This document shows positions 24,184-36,806 of a stretch of 64,000 bases of DNA, piece by piece. The translations under genes and the position numbers were made by a program. Under the pieces are notes generated by a model, which saw only the letters and a list, made by a program, of their open reading frames with translations, searched no databases and was not told where the DNA came from. Where the stretch lies: assembly GCA_037178675.1 (NCBI GenBank), contig JAYMGJ010000073.1, forward strand, positions 1 to 64,000, in the 5' to 3' direction. The stretch's first letter is position 1; the number at the start of each line of letters is the position of its first letter. The stretch is from Scleroderma bovista. Lineage: Eukaryota > Basidiomycota > Agaricomycetes > Boletales > Sclerodermataceae.

Positions 24184-26280
24184 TCAGTGTCATATGTAAC
24201 GATACGGGACATCTATCGAACCCAAATGCATCAGTATTTCTTGGCAAGTTCCCAGAAACTATGATTTATGATTACACAAACCTTCCGGCATCACAACATT
24301 GTGCCAAGTTCAATTTCCGCACCACCCTGGTTTTCGGCAAATGCTAATGTGCTGCTTCGCTCCGAAAATAGTCGATTTTCAGGGGTGGTTCTATCAGTAT
24401 CCCGGAGGTTGAGCATAAGCCTGGACATCATGGTCGCCGAAAGCCTGACAAGATCGATCGATAACACCGAGAAGGCATGATAAGAAGACACGATCAGCCA
24501 CTGCAGGATACTCCAAGAGAGAGGTACCAGGATTATCACTCACACATTCGCGCATCCCCCTGTGGATCCTTTGAAGCAGTCGGACTACGTGAATGAGATG
24601 AGGCTGCGATCAGCGAGTGAAACGGACACTCACCTCTGACACCTAGCCTAGATCAGATCGGAAGAGGGAGAAAAGTTATGGAAGGCTTACTAGCAAAACA
24701 ATGATGTTCACTCCATTAGCTGCAGCCAGCATTCTGCGCAATTTCAAGATAAGGCGTCAACAATCAAACGCAGGTCATTTGTACGCACCCGAAATACATT
24801 GAGCCTACATGCATAAGTCACACAGCGACGACAAAAGCGAAAGGACATACCGTCTCTGAGAAAGACATTTGCAATGGTTCCACCGCCAGGGGTTCGTAAG
24901 TAATAGGATCTCCATAGGGTAAGTACAAAGACGACAACATCAAAAACAAGCTGTCCACTCCATGCCACCGCCACATCTGTTGGATGAAATGCGCGGATCT
25001 ACAATTAGACGAAGTATGTTTTGCGAGAAAATGTCATTATTTGACGTACACACAGCCCTTGTGAGAATGTGAGGATGTTGTTGACACGATGATGAAGTAC
25101 GGATGCACTTACTGTTTAGATGACAAAGATAGACTGTGCGGGCACTCGAGGATGTTGTTTGAGATGGAACCTGCAGCTGAAGTGGTGGGTAGATAAGACG
25201 ATACAGCCCACTGTCCTTCGGAATGCCGTTAGTCGATCTGAGAGGAGAGCTAATGTCACACGTACAGCAGCAATGACGATCGCGATCAACAGGAGAACAA
25301 CAAGTAAGATCAGAATGGGCCGACTTTGACTATAAAGGGCGTAGACGCGTATGATCATGAGCACTTGAGCGCTTTTAAGTACAAGGCTAGTAGATGGATA
25401 GCGAGTCTCACTCACCTGCAACGATAACCTGGCCCACGATAATTATGACTTCGTAGTATAACATCAGGAGGTTGTAGTACCTGTCATGACGCTAATTCAG
25501 CGAGGTAGTATTCTTAGTGAAGATGGAGTGACCGACAACTGATGGTTGCGATAAAATCAATTGCTCTTCCCCAGCATAAATACACCACGTACGTTTTCGG
25601 ACAGTTTCCAAAATAAAGAAGCGACTGTCGGAAGACGGCCCAGAACCAGAACATATCGATTGGCGACAAAGAATGCGAATGGCCATGATCTTCGAGACTT
25701 CTTCCAGAATAGCTCAATTTCTCCATCCAGCGTGAGCAGGTAATCGTAATAGGCTATCGCTGGCGGCGAGGTCAGTGGGATGCTGAACTAGCGCGTGAAC
25801 TCCGGAGGTTATTTCACCAAGTTGCACAATACCAAGACAGACGCCGATGTCTCTAAAAATGTGGTTTGATCGTTCATGTTAAATGCGATAGCGAGAGATA
25901 GACTCTCAGAGGGGCTGCTCACAGTAGCATTGCATACTATGCATATGCAGTATGCACAATGGGATCCCTAGAGTGTAGAGAATTGGAGAAAAAGAAGATC
26001 AGTGCGTGTGAGTGGTGGCGGCGTTATGAAACCCATGTGCAGGGCATGCATTATCTTGTATGGGTTCCTGAACACCGTAGAAGACAGACCACGTTTAGCG
26101 GGGAACGCCCGGACAAAACAAGGACCACCTGATATGTGTACATACTGTTCATGCACATGGTGTAATAGTGTTCTGTCAATGGTGCAAGGAACCTCACAGC
26201 TAGTGCATACAGACAGTAAGCGAACAAGGTTAGATGGAAAAACGGACTCTTCACAGCCGCCGGCCCGCACGGACCACGTT
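24184..26280. repeat. Segmental duplication, copy 1
   Basis: Aligns along its whole length with 26879-28997, with scattered substitutions and small indels. Left edge near ACGATACGGG, right edge near CCGGCCCGCACGGACC. It carries the DUF6533 gene. Confidence 0.8.
24291..25877 (-). CDS. DUF6533-type multi-pass membrane protein
   Basis: Basidiomycete-specific integral membrane family of unknown function. The start taken is the ATG at 25877 (MNDQTTFLE). After an intron comes the family hallmark AIAYYDYLLTLDGEIELFWK, then FFVANRYVLVLG. The next exon is RYYNLLMLYYEVIIIVGQVI, spliced to VLMIIRVYALYSQSRPILIL and a long hydrophobic helix. Later exons give LVFDVVVFVLTLWRSYYLR and, after a further intron, a hydrophilic tail ending in GGAEIELGTML, stop at 24291. 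At least four membrane helices are visible. Exon borders in the middle (25250-25110) are uncertain, so minor damage cannot be excluded. The second copy (26973-28600) has lost the start codon. Confidence 0.6.
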
Positions 26281-26504
26281 AATTGGCCGACCCACAGCCC
26301 TCACGGTTATGAAATCACCTTGAAGGCTTAACAAGGTCACTCGCACTGGAAATTGCTCGCTTCTCTTTGTCATCCGAATATCATGGTTTCAACGAGCGCC
26401 TGATTCGTTCCGCGTGGCTTCTCTGCGTAGCGTCTGACGGGAGGGAAATGAGATGGAAAGAAAGCACCTGTGGTCCCAGAAGCGCAAATCAATGATCATC
26501 GGTT

Positions 26505-26868
26505 TTTGAAGCTGAGTGCTGTGACTTCTGAGATCGAAGGTTCTTATTAGCATCACATGATTTTGTGTAGCTGATCTATCGTGTCAGGTATGTATTCCTG
26601 GCGGATATCTTCCCGCATCGCCAATGAAATGAACGGCATCAATTATGACATTTCATCCAAGCCATCTGGAATATGTAGCTCACTCGTGAATTATATGTAC
26701 TTTATCATTGAATTTTCGAACACTGCTGTGGCAGACTGTCGAGCGGCTATAGTGTAACTAGATCTTGCATGCATATGGATAGCAGATGGTGACCGTCAGA
26801 AGGGGTAAAATTAGAATCCCATGTAACTTTCATGAAAGTCAAGTGACAAAACAGCTCTCGATATGTCT
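26505..26868 (+). pseudogene. GMP synthase fragment (exon 7 scrap joined to exons 10-11)
   Basis: About 30 bp near 26505-26533 (TTTTTGAAGCTGAG...GAGATCGAAG) match GUA1 exon 7 at about 21298. They are joined directly to sequence matching 21955-22289: intron 9, exon 10, intron 10, exon 11 and the 3' flank. Exon 10 has a 12-bp deletion (the GTGCTCCGTCGG segment is missing) and the Val-Thr codons are also lost. It keeps introns, so it arose by DNA duplication, not by reverse transcription. Confidence 0.85.
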
Positions 26869-26878
26869 GGTGTGACAC

Positions 26879-28997
26879 AGTATGCAACGATACAGGAGCA
26901 CCTGTCAAACCCAAAGCCATCAGTACTTCTTGGCAAGTTCCCTTAATCCATAATTACACAAACTCTCCAGCATCATGACATTGTACCAAGTTCAATTTCC
27001 GCACCACCCGGGTTTTCAGCAAATGCTAATGTGCTGATTCGCTCCGAAAATATTCGAGTTTCAGAGGTGGTATCCCGGAGGTTGATCATAAGCCTGGATA
27101 TCATGGTTGCCGAGAGCCTGACAGCAATTATGAGAAATGTGTAGATCGATTGATAACACCGAGAAGGCATGATAGGAAGACATGATCAGCCACTGCAGAA
27201 TACTCCGAGAGAGATGTACACAGGATTACTATCACTCACACATTCGCACATCCCCCTATGGACCCTTTGAGGCAGTCAGACTAGTACGTGAATTCATGGA
27301 AATGAGGTGGGGCTGCGATCAGCAAGTGCAACGGATACTCACATCTGACACCTACCCTAGGTCAGATCAGGAGAGGGTGAGAAATTATGGAAGGCCTACT
27401 AGCAATATAATGATGTTCACTCCATTAGCTGCAGCCAGCATTCTGCACGATTTCAAGATAAGGTGTCAACAACAACCAAATGCAGGTCATTTGTACGCAC
27501 CCGAAATACATTGAACCTACATGCATAAGTCACAGCAGCGACGATGAAAGCGAAAGGACAGACCATCTCTGAGAAAGACATTTGCAATAGTTCCATGGCC
27601 AGGGGTTCGTAAGTAACAGGACCTCCACAGGGTAAGCACGAAGACGACAACATCAAAAACAAGCTGTCCACTCCATGCCACCGCCACATCTGTCGGATGA
27701 GATGCACAGATCTAAAATTAGACAAAGTATGTTTTGAGAGAAAATGTCATTATTTGACGTACACACAGCCCTTGTGAGAATGTGGGGATGTTGTTGACAC
27801 GATGATGAAATGCGGATGCACTTACTGTTTAGATGACAAAGATAGACTGTGTGGGCACTTGAGGGTGCTGTTTGAGATGGAACCTGCAGCTGAAGTGGTG
27901 GGTAGATAAGACGATTCAGCCCACTGTCCTTCGAAATGCCATTAATCAATCTGAGAGGAGAGCTAATGTCACACGTACAGCAGCAATGACGATCACGATA
28001 AGTAAGAGAGCGACAAGTAAGATCAGAATGGGCCGACTTTGGCCATAAAGGGCATAGATGCGTATGACCATGAGCACTTGGGCGCTTTTAAACAGGCTAG
28101 ATGGATAGCGAGTCTCACTCACCTGTAACGATAACCTGGCTCACGATAATTATGACTTCCCAGTAAAGCATCACAGAGTTGTGCCTGTCATGGTAGCTAA
28201 TTCAGCGGGGTAGAATTCTTAGTGAAGATGGAGCGACCTACGACTGATGGTCGACAGGTATTGTGGTAAGATCAGTTTCCCATCCCCGGCATAAATACAC
28301 CACGTACGCTTTCAGGCAGTTTCCAAAATAAAGGAGCAACTATCGGAAGATGGCCCAGAACCAGAACATATCGATTGGCGACAAAGAGCACAAATGGCCA
28401 TGATTGTCGAGGCCGTTTCCAGAATAGCTCGATTTCCCCATCCAGGGTGAGCAGATAATCGTAACAGGCTATTGCTGGTGACCAGGTCAGTGGGATACCG
28501 AACTATCGTGTGAAGTCCTGAGGTTATTTCACCAAGTTGCACAATACCAAGACAGACGCCGATGTTTCTAAAAATCACGATTTGAGTGTTGATGCTAATG
28601 CGATAGCGAAAGATAGAGGGGCTACTCACAGTAACATTGCATACTATGCATATGCAGTATACACAGTGCAATCCCTAGAGTGTAGAGAATCGGAGAAGAA
28701 GAAGGTGGAGTGTGACTTATGGTGGCGGCGTTATGAAACCCATATGCAGGGCATGTATTATCCTGTATGGGTTCACGAACACCGAAGAAGATAGACCACG
28801 TTCGGGGGACGAGGATAGAATAAGGACTGCCTGATATGTGTTCAGTGCAGACTGTTCACGCACATGGTGTAATAGTGTTCTAGTGTCAGTGTCAATGGTG
28901 CAAGGAACCTCATACTATGTAGTATTACTAGAGCGAACAAGCGGAAAAACGGCCCCGCATTGTGACCCTTCACGGCCGCTGGCCCACACGGACCGTA
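26879..28997. repeat. Segmental duplication, copy 2
   Basis: Direct-orientation copy of 24184-26280. It joins on the left to the GUA1 fragment without the 1.9-kb block that separates GUA1 from copy 1. Homology is lost near 28997. Confidence 0.8.
26973..28600 (-). pseudogene. DUF6533-type gene, second copy
   Basis: Same exon order as copy 1: LLTLDGEIELFW region near 28440, MLYWEVIIIVSQVIVT, IYALYGQSRPILILLVALL, LVFDVVVFVLTLWRS-like region, and the tail GGAEIELGTMS ending at 26973. The ATG of copy 1 is changed to ATC (region 28585-28600), and several small indels alter the spacing. I therefore treat it as a pseudogene, although use of another start cannot be excluded. Confidence 0.6.
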
Positions 28998-29690
28998 ACT
29001 TAGTGCCGAAAATTCGCAGTGGCGGTGCGTGTAAAGTACCATATATGGAAGGCTGCGCCGTGCCCGGGATGGGCCATGACATCACCGTCACAGCGCTGTC
29101 ACTGCCGTTGCCTTTCCGTCACCGTGGGCTCCGCAACGGTGGCACTGCCGTATCCGCTTACTCGAGTGATCGGGGCCGATATGCAATAGGTGTGACGACT
29201 CCTACCGTAGTAGTAGCAGTCGCCTACTACAGTAATAGTACGGGTCGGATCGGAGGGGCGACGCGGCTGGCCGTTGCCAAAATCGAATCGACAGCACAAC
29301 ACCGGTATTCCGGCATTACTCGTACTACTACTTACTACTAGTGTAGTGCATCAGCAAAACAGCCCTTTTTGGCTACAGGTCCCACAGTTCACACATCTAT
29401 GTGCAAATCTGTACAGTCTGGGCAGACTCATTAATTCTACACATCCCTGTAGGCTGTAACCTTCACAATCAGTAATTATATCACCAGACATCAATAGAAA
29501 CCACAGAATGTACAGAGAAGGCAGCATTGCAATGACACAATAAATATCCAAGAGTCACACAACTTCCTACACAATGCAGCAAGCACAGTTGTTATTAAAT
29601 ATACTATATAATGCACTGCCTCTAAATACATTGTTGCTACTGTAGTTCTACATCTGATAATCAACTATCCAAGTCCATCATCATGCGTTG
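28998..29690. other. No gene seen
   Basis: 28998-29340 is GC-richer with many CpG and ACTACTAC words. 29340-29690 is A/T-rich. Short frames only. Confidence 0.45.
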
Positions 29691-30328
29691 TTGTCCCGAT
29701 AAACAGAAACCTTTGTTGAGTCATAAAGGGGGCGGTGGTTGGCATTTGAGGCCGGCGGCGGCGACATCTTCCAAAATCTACACAGTAGATGTGGTCACAA
29801 GGCAGGTGTGGACAGGAGATGTGCTGGCATGGGTGAGGTGGATGGGTGTGTGGTGTCCATTAACGTTGGTGGTCACGATTGATAGTGATAGTCGCAATGT
29901 GGCTGTCAATATCGGTGTGCAATAGCTGCACAGTGGGGTCCGACGTGGTCTAGATGAGAGGCTCCGGTTGTTGGTGTGTAAAGTGGATGGGAAGGTGTGG
30001 CATGTGGTTGACGGTGTCAATGTGCAATAGCTGAATGGAGGAGGGTTCATGGCATTGCCGATGACGATGGTGTGAAGCAGGCTGCAGAAGGGTGGCCATA
30101 AATCGTGTCATCGTCGACGTCGAGGTGGTTGGTGGTCAACACTGTCATAGTCAAATGCTGGTCATAAGTTACTTTAAAAATTAAAGGTACGGTGAGGGGG
30201 AAACTTGCTGGATGCACAGTACACACCGTGATTATGATGTAGTGGTGGGGGTTGTCCATTGCAACCGTTACGGTTGGCAAGGTGGCCGTCAATCGTGGTT
30301 GCAAAGAGTGGGTTGATGTGTGAACGGT
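29690..30328. repeat. GT-rich low-complexity stretch
   Basis: Strong G/T bias (GTGGTTG, GGTGTGG, GATGGTG words). It ends at the CCAGG target duplication of the next element. Confidence 0.5.
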
Positions 30329-30333
30329 CCAGG

Positions 30334-31013
30334 TGTCAAAACCGGTTCTCCTCGACGATCTTACTAGGAGGTCCAGAGGTGCAGGGAACTAATGAGGAGG
30401 TAAGTCCAGACACTAGTAGGTGCTAGTTAGTGCGGAGAGTCAAGTCCGGGTCAAATGAACGAAGTCCGGGCACTAGAGGAGCACAGGGAGTAAGTCCGGG
30501 TTTTTGCGGAGTAAGTCCGGACCGCGGGAAAGTGGTCCGGAGTTGAGTGCAGCTTGTCCGGAGCGAAGGACATCCCAGAGGTGGGATAAGTCCTGAGAGG
30601 TCTAGCGTCGAGTCTGGGACAGAGGTGGCTTTTGCCCTCGTGCAAGTAGGAGACTTGCTAGGATCGGACATAGGACCAAGGGGACGAGATAGGACGGAGG
30701 CCGGAGTTGGCCGGAGTTCAGGAGAACAAGATGGGATTAGGAGAGCATGGTGGGTAGTACAGAGTGGGGAGTATCTTAGTTGTTGAATCCAAGCGGTCAC
30801 CAACTCCGGCCGGACTAATCTCTTGTCCAGCCCTCTGCCCTCTCCCTTCGTCCGCTTTCGTCCGGACTTGACCGGACCCCCTACCGGAGTAGACCCGGAC
30901 TTGACAGTATTTCAGACTAACTAGCACCTACTAGTGTCTGGACTTACCTCCTCATTAGTTCCCTGCACCTCTGGACCTCCTAGTAAGATCGTCGAGGAGA
31001 ACCGGTTTTGACA
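30334..31013. repeat. Perfect 97-bp inverted repeat, arms 487 bp apart
   Basis: 30334-30430 reads TGTCAAAACCGGTTCTCC... to GTGCTAGTTAG, and 30917-31013 is its reverse complement, apparently without mismatch. The left arm begins exactly at the element end. The segment between is purine-rich, opposite to the rest of the element, as if part of the 5' end had been inverted. Confidence 0.9.
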
Positions 31014-31339
31014 GTAGATTTGATCTCACCAAAACTCGTGCGAGTTCACCCGCCATGGCTCTGAACTTACTGTCTCTGACAGTATGCATAAACCCACACT
31101 CTTTGTCTATCACTCATGTCCACTCATGTCTGGCCAACCTTGGCCACCATACTCCTGAGCATCGCGCTCTCTGACTTGTCCTACCCGGACTTTCCGCTCT
31201 GACCATCTCCAGTTGCCCGCATTGACTGGCAACTACTCCTGGACTTTGTTCTAAGTCCTTTGTACTTTATTTCCGATGACTGCTCTTCTTTAGGGCATCA
31301 ACTCCGGCCACCCCTATCTTACTCCGGCTTTACAAACCC

Positions 31340-31830
31340 TTGTTTGGTCCGGACTTTTGAATTTCCGCCCTCTTGTCCTTTCTTTGGACTTGGAAACTCT
31401 CTGGCTGACTCAGAAGTACTTGTCTACACTCTGTTGCCTTGGCTTGTCACCAGCTCTGCTGCCTGCACCTACCTTTGCCTTCCTTTGGCTGCTCTGACCC
31501 TCATCAACTCCGGACTTTTGGTTTTCCGGCTTGTTGTCCCTTCTCCAGGACTTGGAAACTCTTCGCTCCACCTGGAAACCTTGTCCGCACTCTGCAGCCA
31601 TTCTTTGGCATTGTGTCTGTTGCCTCTGTCTGCCTCTTGCCTCCTTTTGTCTATCTAGACTCTTGGCTACTCCGGACTTTTGAATTTCCGGCTTTCCATC
31701 CTTTCTCCAGCATCGGAAACCCTCAGCTTTATCCGGAAATCATTGTCTATACTCTGTAGCCATCTCCAGGCATTGTATCTGCTGTCCTTGTCCGCTCCCT
31801 TGCCTTCAGCAATCTTGGACATCATATCCT
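31340..31830. repeat. Degenerate tandem repeat, unit about 160 bp
   Basis: Units starting near 31345, 31505 and 31669 share CTCCGGACTTTTGAATTTCC, then GACTTGGAAACTCT and TGTC(T/C)(A/G)CACTCTG(T/C)(A/T)GCC. Confidence 0.7.
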
Positions 31831-32234
31831 GTCTCTCTGCAGCTACTCGGGTGTCTAACACCTTGGTACTCTGGCATCTTGGTCCGCTCCAGCTCCCCGA
31901 CTCCACTAGAAGTACTCCACAGTGCTTTGGAACACTCTATAACCAACTCCGATGTTTTAGCTCAAAACTCCGGTCGCCCTACTGTTCACTTGGGCTCCCT
32001 TTAGTGAAAATGTCACTCCTTGCACTTGGAACTCTTTCCGCTCTGTGGAAACTCCAGCCAACTCTGGACCTATGCAGCAGGCCATCCACTAGTCTTTGCT
32101 CCCTACCTTTGCTCTTGACAGTCTTGTGTCTGTCCTTCTGTCTGTCCTCTCTGTCTGTCCTTTCTAGTCGCTCTTTGCACCCTTGACACTCTTGTCCATG
32201 GTATCTAGACCTTGTCCAGTCATCTCCTGTGCAC

Positions 32235-32680
32235 CACACACTAACTCCGGTTGTGTCTTGTGGTTGCACACCAACTCCGGTCAACTCCTGTAGTTGTGCA
32301 CTCCGGTCACTCCCTGTGGCTGCGCACTAACTCCGGTCAACTCCTGTAGTTGTGCACTAACTCCAGTCACTCCTTGTGGCTGCGCACTAACTCCGGTCAA
32401 CTCCTGTGATTGTGCACTAACTCCGGTCACCTCCTGTGACCTGCATACTACTTCTAGTTGCCTTCTGTGCCCAGTGCACCAACTCTTGTCATCTCCTGTG
32501 GCTGCGCACTAACTCCGGTCAACTCCTGTGGTTGCGCACTAACTCCGGTCACCTCCTGTGCCCTGTGTGCTAACTCCAGTTGCATTCTGTGCCCAGTACA
32601 CTAACTCCAGTCATCTCCTGTGGCTGCGCACCAACTCCGGTCACTTCCTGTGCCCTGTGTGCTAACTCCGGTCACATCTC
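32235..32680. repeat. Minisatellite, unit about 30 bp
   Basis: About 14 units of the type GCGCACTAACTCCGGTCA(A/C) plus CTCCTGTGG(C/T)T, alternating TGCGCAC and TGTGCAC forms. It lies inside the LTR-type element. Confidence 0.9.
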
Positions 32681-33900
32681 CACCTGATCGCTTGGTATCT
32701 CTGGACTTTTTCCACCTACCCGGACTAACAGGCTTTGCTGTTACCCATCGGAAACCCCTATTTCCGGAACTCCGGCACTGTCCTGCCATCCAGTCTGTCA
32801 TTCTGACCCCTTTTGCCTGCCTCTGACTATCTTGTCAACCTCCGAGTCTGTCCTTTCTGAAATTGTCAACTCTGGTCGTCTCCGCTCCTCTGGCATCGTC
32901 GCACAAACTCTCTCCGTGCCCCTGCGCACACCTCTGTGTCTCTGCACACAAACCTTCGTGCTCTTTTGCACAATCCGCACCTCCAGTGCAATCTGGTGCT
33001 ATATGCACAAATCTGTGCCTCCGTGCACAACCCTCGCTCGGGAACTACTAATAGGAGTAACTTTGAAACATAACATACCACCTACGAGGATCCGTTGATC
33101 AATTAGGTATTGGTTTGTATTATCACCAAATACCTTGCAGTGTTTTCCAAGCCCCTGACGTCACCCCCTGGGAACTTAGTTTCCAAAACTCCGGAATTTA
33201 CTTCCACCTCCTGCTCTCTCTGACCCCTTGTCGACTAGCCAGTTGAACTTCTGGTAACTCCGGGAAAACCCACCTGCTTCTATCCAGCTTGCGATGGCTA
33301 ACCCCCATGACTGCAATCTAACTCTGAAAGCAACTCCGGTTCTTCCTTGATTGGAAGGAACCACCTCCGCTCGGAAACCACCTGCTACCACCTAAGACCT
33401 TGTCTTCAGTTTCACCAACTCGGACTCACCCTTCCATTCGCTACTCTCTTGTCTCCATATACCTAGGCTACCTCTCATCACCATCCCTGACTACTCCGAG
33501 TAACTCCGGTTGTTGTCCACCTGGACAACTGCACTCTGTGCTATTCTGCTCCGGACCTCTTTGTCAAAACTCCGGACTTTGTAATCACTACTCCGGACCA
33601 TTCTTGTCAATACTCCGGACCTTGTTGTCAAAACTCCGGATTTTACTCACTCCACAGCACCATCCTCTGCTGTTCTACCTAACCCGCTTTATGCTTGCTA
33701 GCCCCAAGTATAGCTTTGGTGCATCCGCACTACCTGCTCTCAGACCCGGCCATCTGGTGCTTTGACCCCATTACCCTGAGGGTAGACTATGGGACGTCTA
33801 CCCAAAGAAGGGGATAAGGGCTTCGCCCCAGCCAACCTTTAGTCACTTTTTATTGTTATCGTAGTCTGTATCTGACCTTTCCGGTCGCATCTCCGGCCAG

Positions 33901-34582
33901 TCCGGAATAGTGTTTAAAAGTCCAGTCCTATGGACCACAAAAAAACCGGAAACAGGACTGGACTGGACCAGTTGCAACCGGACTGCAGTTGCCAGTCCTG
34001 GGGGTTGTGTGATCAGTTCGGTTTCGGTTGCATGAGCTTGGGGAAGAATAAAAGACCGGTTGAAAACCGGTTGCAACCAGTCTTTGTTTGGACTGGTTGC
34101 ATGGCTATATGAAGATCAACCACCCCTGTTTTGAGCAAATCAGGGGGTCTTCATTTGCATGTGTAAAATTGGTTACAGACCCCCTATTTTGCGCAAATCA
34201 AGGGGGCACTTGTTATGTGCAAAACAGGGGTTCTTGATTTGCATGCACAAAATCAGGCAAAAACCTCCTGTTTTGTACAAATCAAGTTTCAGACTTCTGT
34301 TTTGAGCATTTCAGGGGGGTACTTGAAATGCGCAAAACAGGGGGTCTTGATATGTGTGCTTCAAATTGCTTGAAAACCACCATGTCTGAAATAAGCATAA
34401 AAATCGGTCGCAACTGGTCACAACTGGTTGCAACTACTCTATGCAACCACATGCAACCAGTTGCTACTGGTTCGGTTGCGGTCTGCCACATTTTGGGTGA
34501 TCAAAATATCAGTCTGGTCTGGTTGCATTTCAAAAAAGACAAAAGAACCGGACTGGACCGGACTTTTAAACTCTAGTCCGGA
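33901..34582. mobile_element. MITE-like element with about 28-bp terminal inverted repeats
   Basis: Left end TCCGGAATAGTGTTTAAAAG then TCCAGTCC; the right end inverted reads TCCGGACTAGAGTTTAAAAG then TCCGGTCC. The interior has GGTTGCAACCGG words and four or five direct and inverted copies of CCCCTGTTTTG(C/A)GCAAATCA (34120-34350), which could fold. It has no coding frame. It is nested in the LTR-type element. Its target duplication is not clear. Confidence 0.65.
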
Positions 34583-36357
34583 ACCCCATACCCTGTTTCC
34601 AGCTACTAGCTAGCTTGTTTGGCTTCGTGCCAACACTCCTGTCTGGGACAGCTTCGCGCTGACTCACTCTTCCAACTGTGTCTCCAACCAGTCTGGTACT
34701 CCTGGTCCTGTACCAACCCTCTCGACTGAGACAGTGTCATGCTGACTCACCTTTCCGACTGCGTCTCCAGCCAGTCCGGAACTCCTGACCCAATCTCCGG
34801 TCGCTCTCTAGCTTGGAGGCTTCTCTCCAGCTGTGTCAATCTTCTGTGACCAACCAAGACAGCACTGTGCTGACTCACCAAAACTATGTCCTCTGTGCTA
34901 GCCTGCTTGTATCTGCTGACTATCTTTGTACCAACTGTCCCATCCTTGTCCGGCCCTACTAGCGGACTTCCGGTCACTTGGCAGTACTTGCACCCCAACT
35001 CCGGCTCTCTTCCGCACACCCAGAACCTCAACCTTCGACTCTCTCTCTTGTTGCTGATATTTGTGGACTCCTGACCCATCTAGGCTCTCAATCAACTGAT
35101 CCTACCACTTCTGGATCAACTCCATGCTTTCTCTGGTCAACTGTACTACTTTGTACTCAAAACTCCGGACTGTTTCCACAGGAAAGCTGAGTACTTGCCC
35201 GGAAATCGTCGGACCACTTTCCCTCCTTGTCAGTAACCTCTAGGGTCACTCTATGGCCACTCTCCGGCCACTGGTTCCTATAGCTTGGACATTCCCTGTT
35301 CCTGACCTTCTGGTCACTCTGGCTTTACAGCCACCCACATCTTGCCTCTGGACATTCTCTAAGTCACCTGACTTCTTGTCCAAACTCCTGGTGCTTCCTT
35401 TGAGACCCTGTCTCTCTGACATCTCTGCAAGTCCTGCTTTGCATCTCCGGCTCATATCCAAAACTCCGGACCTCTTGCATCATTTCCCAGGTCATCTGAC
35501 TTATCTCCAGCAGCTCTGCCTTCGATGTCTGGTTTGCATCTCAAAACTCCGGACATCTTGTCCTCTGTTCTTGTCGACACCTCCAGCAGTTCTGCTTGCG
35601 ATCTCCGACTTGTAATTCTGGACCTTATTTGTCACCTTTGTAGTCATCTGACTCCCTCTCCTGACACCCTGCTTACCATCTCCGGCTTGAATCTCAAAAT
35701 TCCGGACTTCCGTGTCATCTCCAGAGTCATCAGACTCTCTGTCAGTGCTACTTGCGCTTGCAATCTTCAGCTTGCACCAAAAAATTCCAGACTTCTTGTA
35801 TCATCTGTGGATTCATCTGACTGCTTGTCTTGACTCCTGCTCGTGATCTCTGGTCCATATCTAAAAAACTCTGGACTTCTCATATCATCTCCAGAGCCAT
35901 CTGCTTCCCTGCCTTGACTCCTGCTCGCAGTTCCCTGCTTGCAACTCAAAACTCCGGACCTCCTGTGTCATCAGACTCCTTGTCCTGACTCCTGGTGTCT
36001 TCTCCGGAACACTTTGTTCACTGTGACATCTCCAGCTGTCTTGTTTGTGATTCCTGACTCACTTTTCAACTCCGGATACCCCATGTTGTCTCCTGAGTCA
36101 TCTGACTCACTTCTCCGACATACTGTCGCTTCTCTGAGACACTCTGTCTTCTCCGACATCCTGCCTGACCGTCTGACCTTGACACCTGTTTGCTCTGGCT
36201 CGGACTTCCTGGACCTGGACTCATCTCCGGTATCATCACTCACTGATGGTTCACCCGGACCTTAGCCTAGTCCTTCTGTTAGTCCCAATGGTAGACCTTG
36301 CACTCTATGTTGCATCCGCACTGAGGCCTCGAGGGCTCGGCCCTAAGAGGGGGATAC

Positions 36358-36806
36358 TGTCATATCCATACTTTTCCAGTCGCAACTCCGGTCTAACCAT
36401 GGCCCGCCTGACCTCTCCTTAGGCATAGATGCAACTCCGGATCTAGTCCGGCCATCTCCAGCCCTATAGCTGCACTCCAGCCCAACTCCGGTCACTATGT
36501 CCATCTCCGCCTCAGGACTAACCCCTGTCTTCCTACAGACAGATCCGCGGTCTAACTCCTCCATGTCGGACCTGTACCAACCATAGTCTCTACTCCTGAT
36601 CTTGCCCGTCTCTGTCTCTGTCTCTGTCTCCCCTTCTTGACCGGAACCTATGCAAGGGATCAATACTCGTTATCCTTAGTTGTTGAATCCAAGTGGTCAC
36701 CAACTCTGGCCGGACTAATCTCTTGTCCAGCCCTCTGTCCTCTCCCTTCGTCCGCTTTCGTCCGGACTTGACTGGACCCCCTACCGGAGTAGACCCGGAC
36801 TTGACA
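36358..36806 (+). repeat. Right LTR of the 30.3-36.8 kb element
   Basis: TGTCATATCC...CTTGACA, 449 bp, preceded by the polypurine tract. Its last 130 bp match the left end at 30774-30906 with about 6 differences. Its first part has no counterpart at the left end. Confidence 0.6.

Larger units (their letters stand above)
30334..36806 (+). mobile_element. LTR-type retroelement without recognisable coding region
   Basis: The element begins TGTCAAAACCGG and ends CCGGACTTGACA. CCAGG directly flanks both ends (30329-30333 and 36807-36811), a 5-bp target duplication. A polypurine tract (AAGAGGGGG, 36345-36353) precedes TGTCA at 36358, as before the 3' LTR of Ty3/gypsy elements. The last 130 bp of both ends match (30774-30906 and 36675-36806). 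The interior is pyrimidine-rich and packed with CTCCGGAC/CTCCGGTC words. I found no gag, protease, reverse transcriptase, RNase H or integrase motif, so it is a large non-autonomous derivative. The 5' end is rearranged into a palindrome. Confidence 0.7.
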
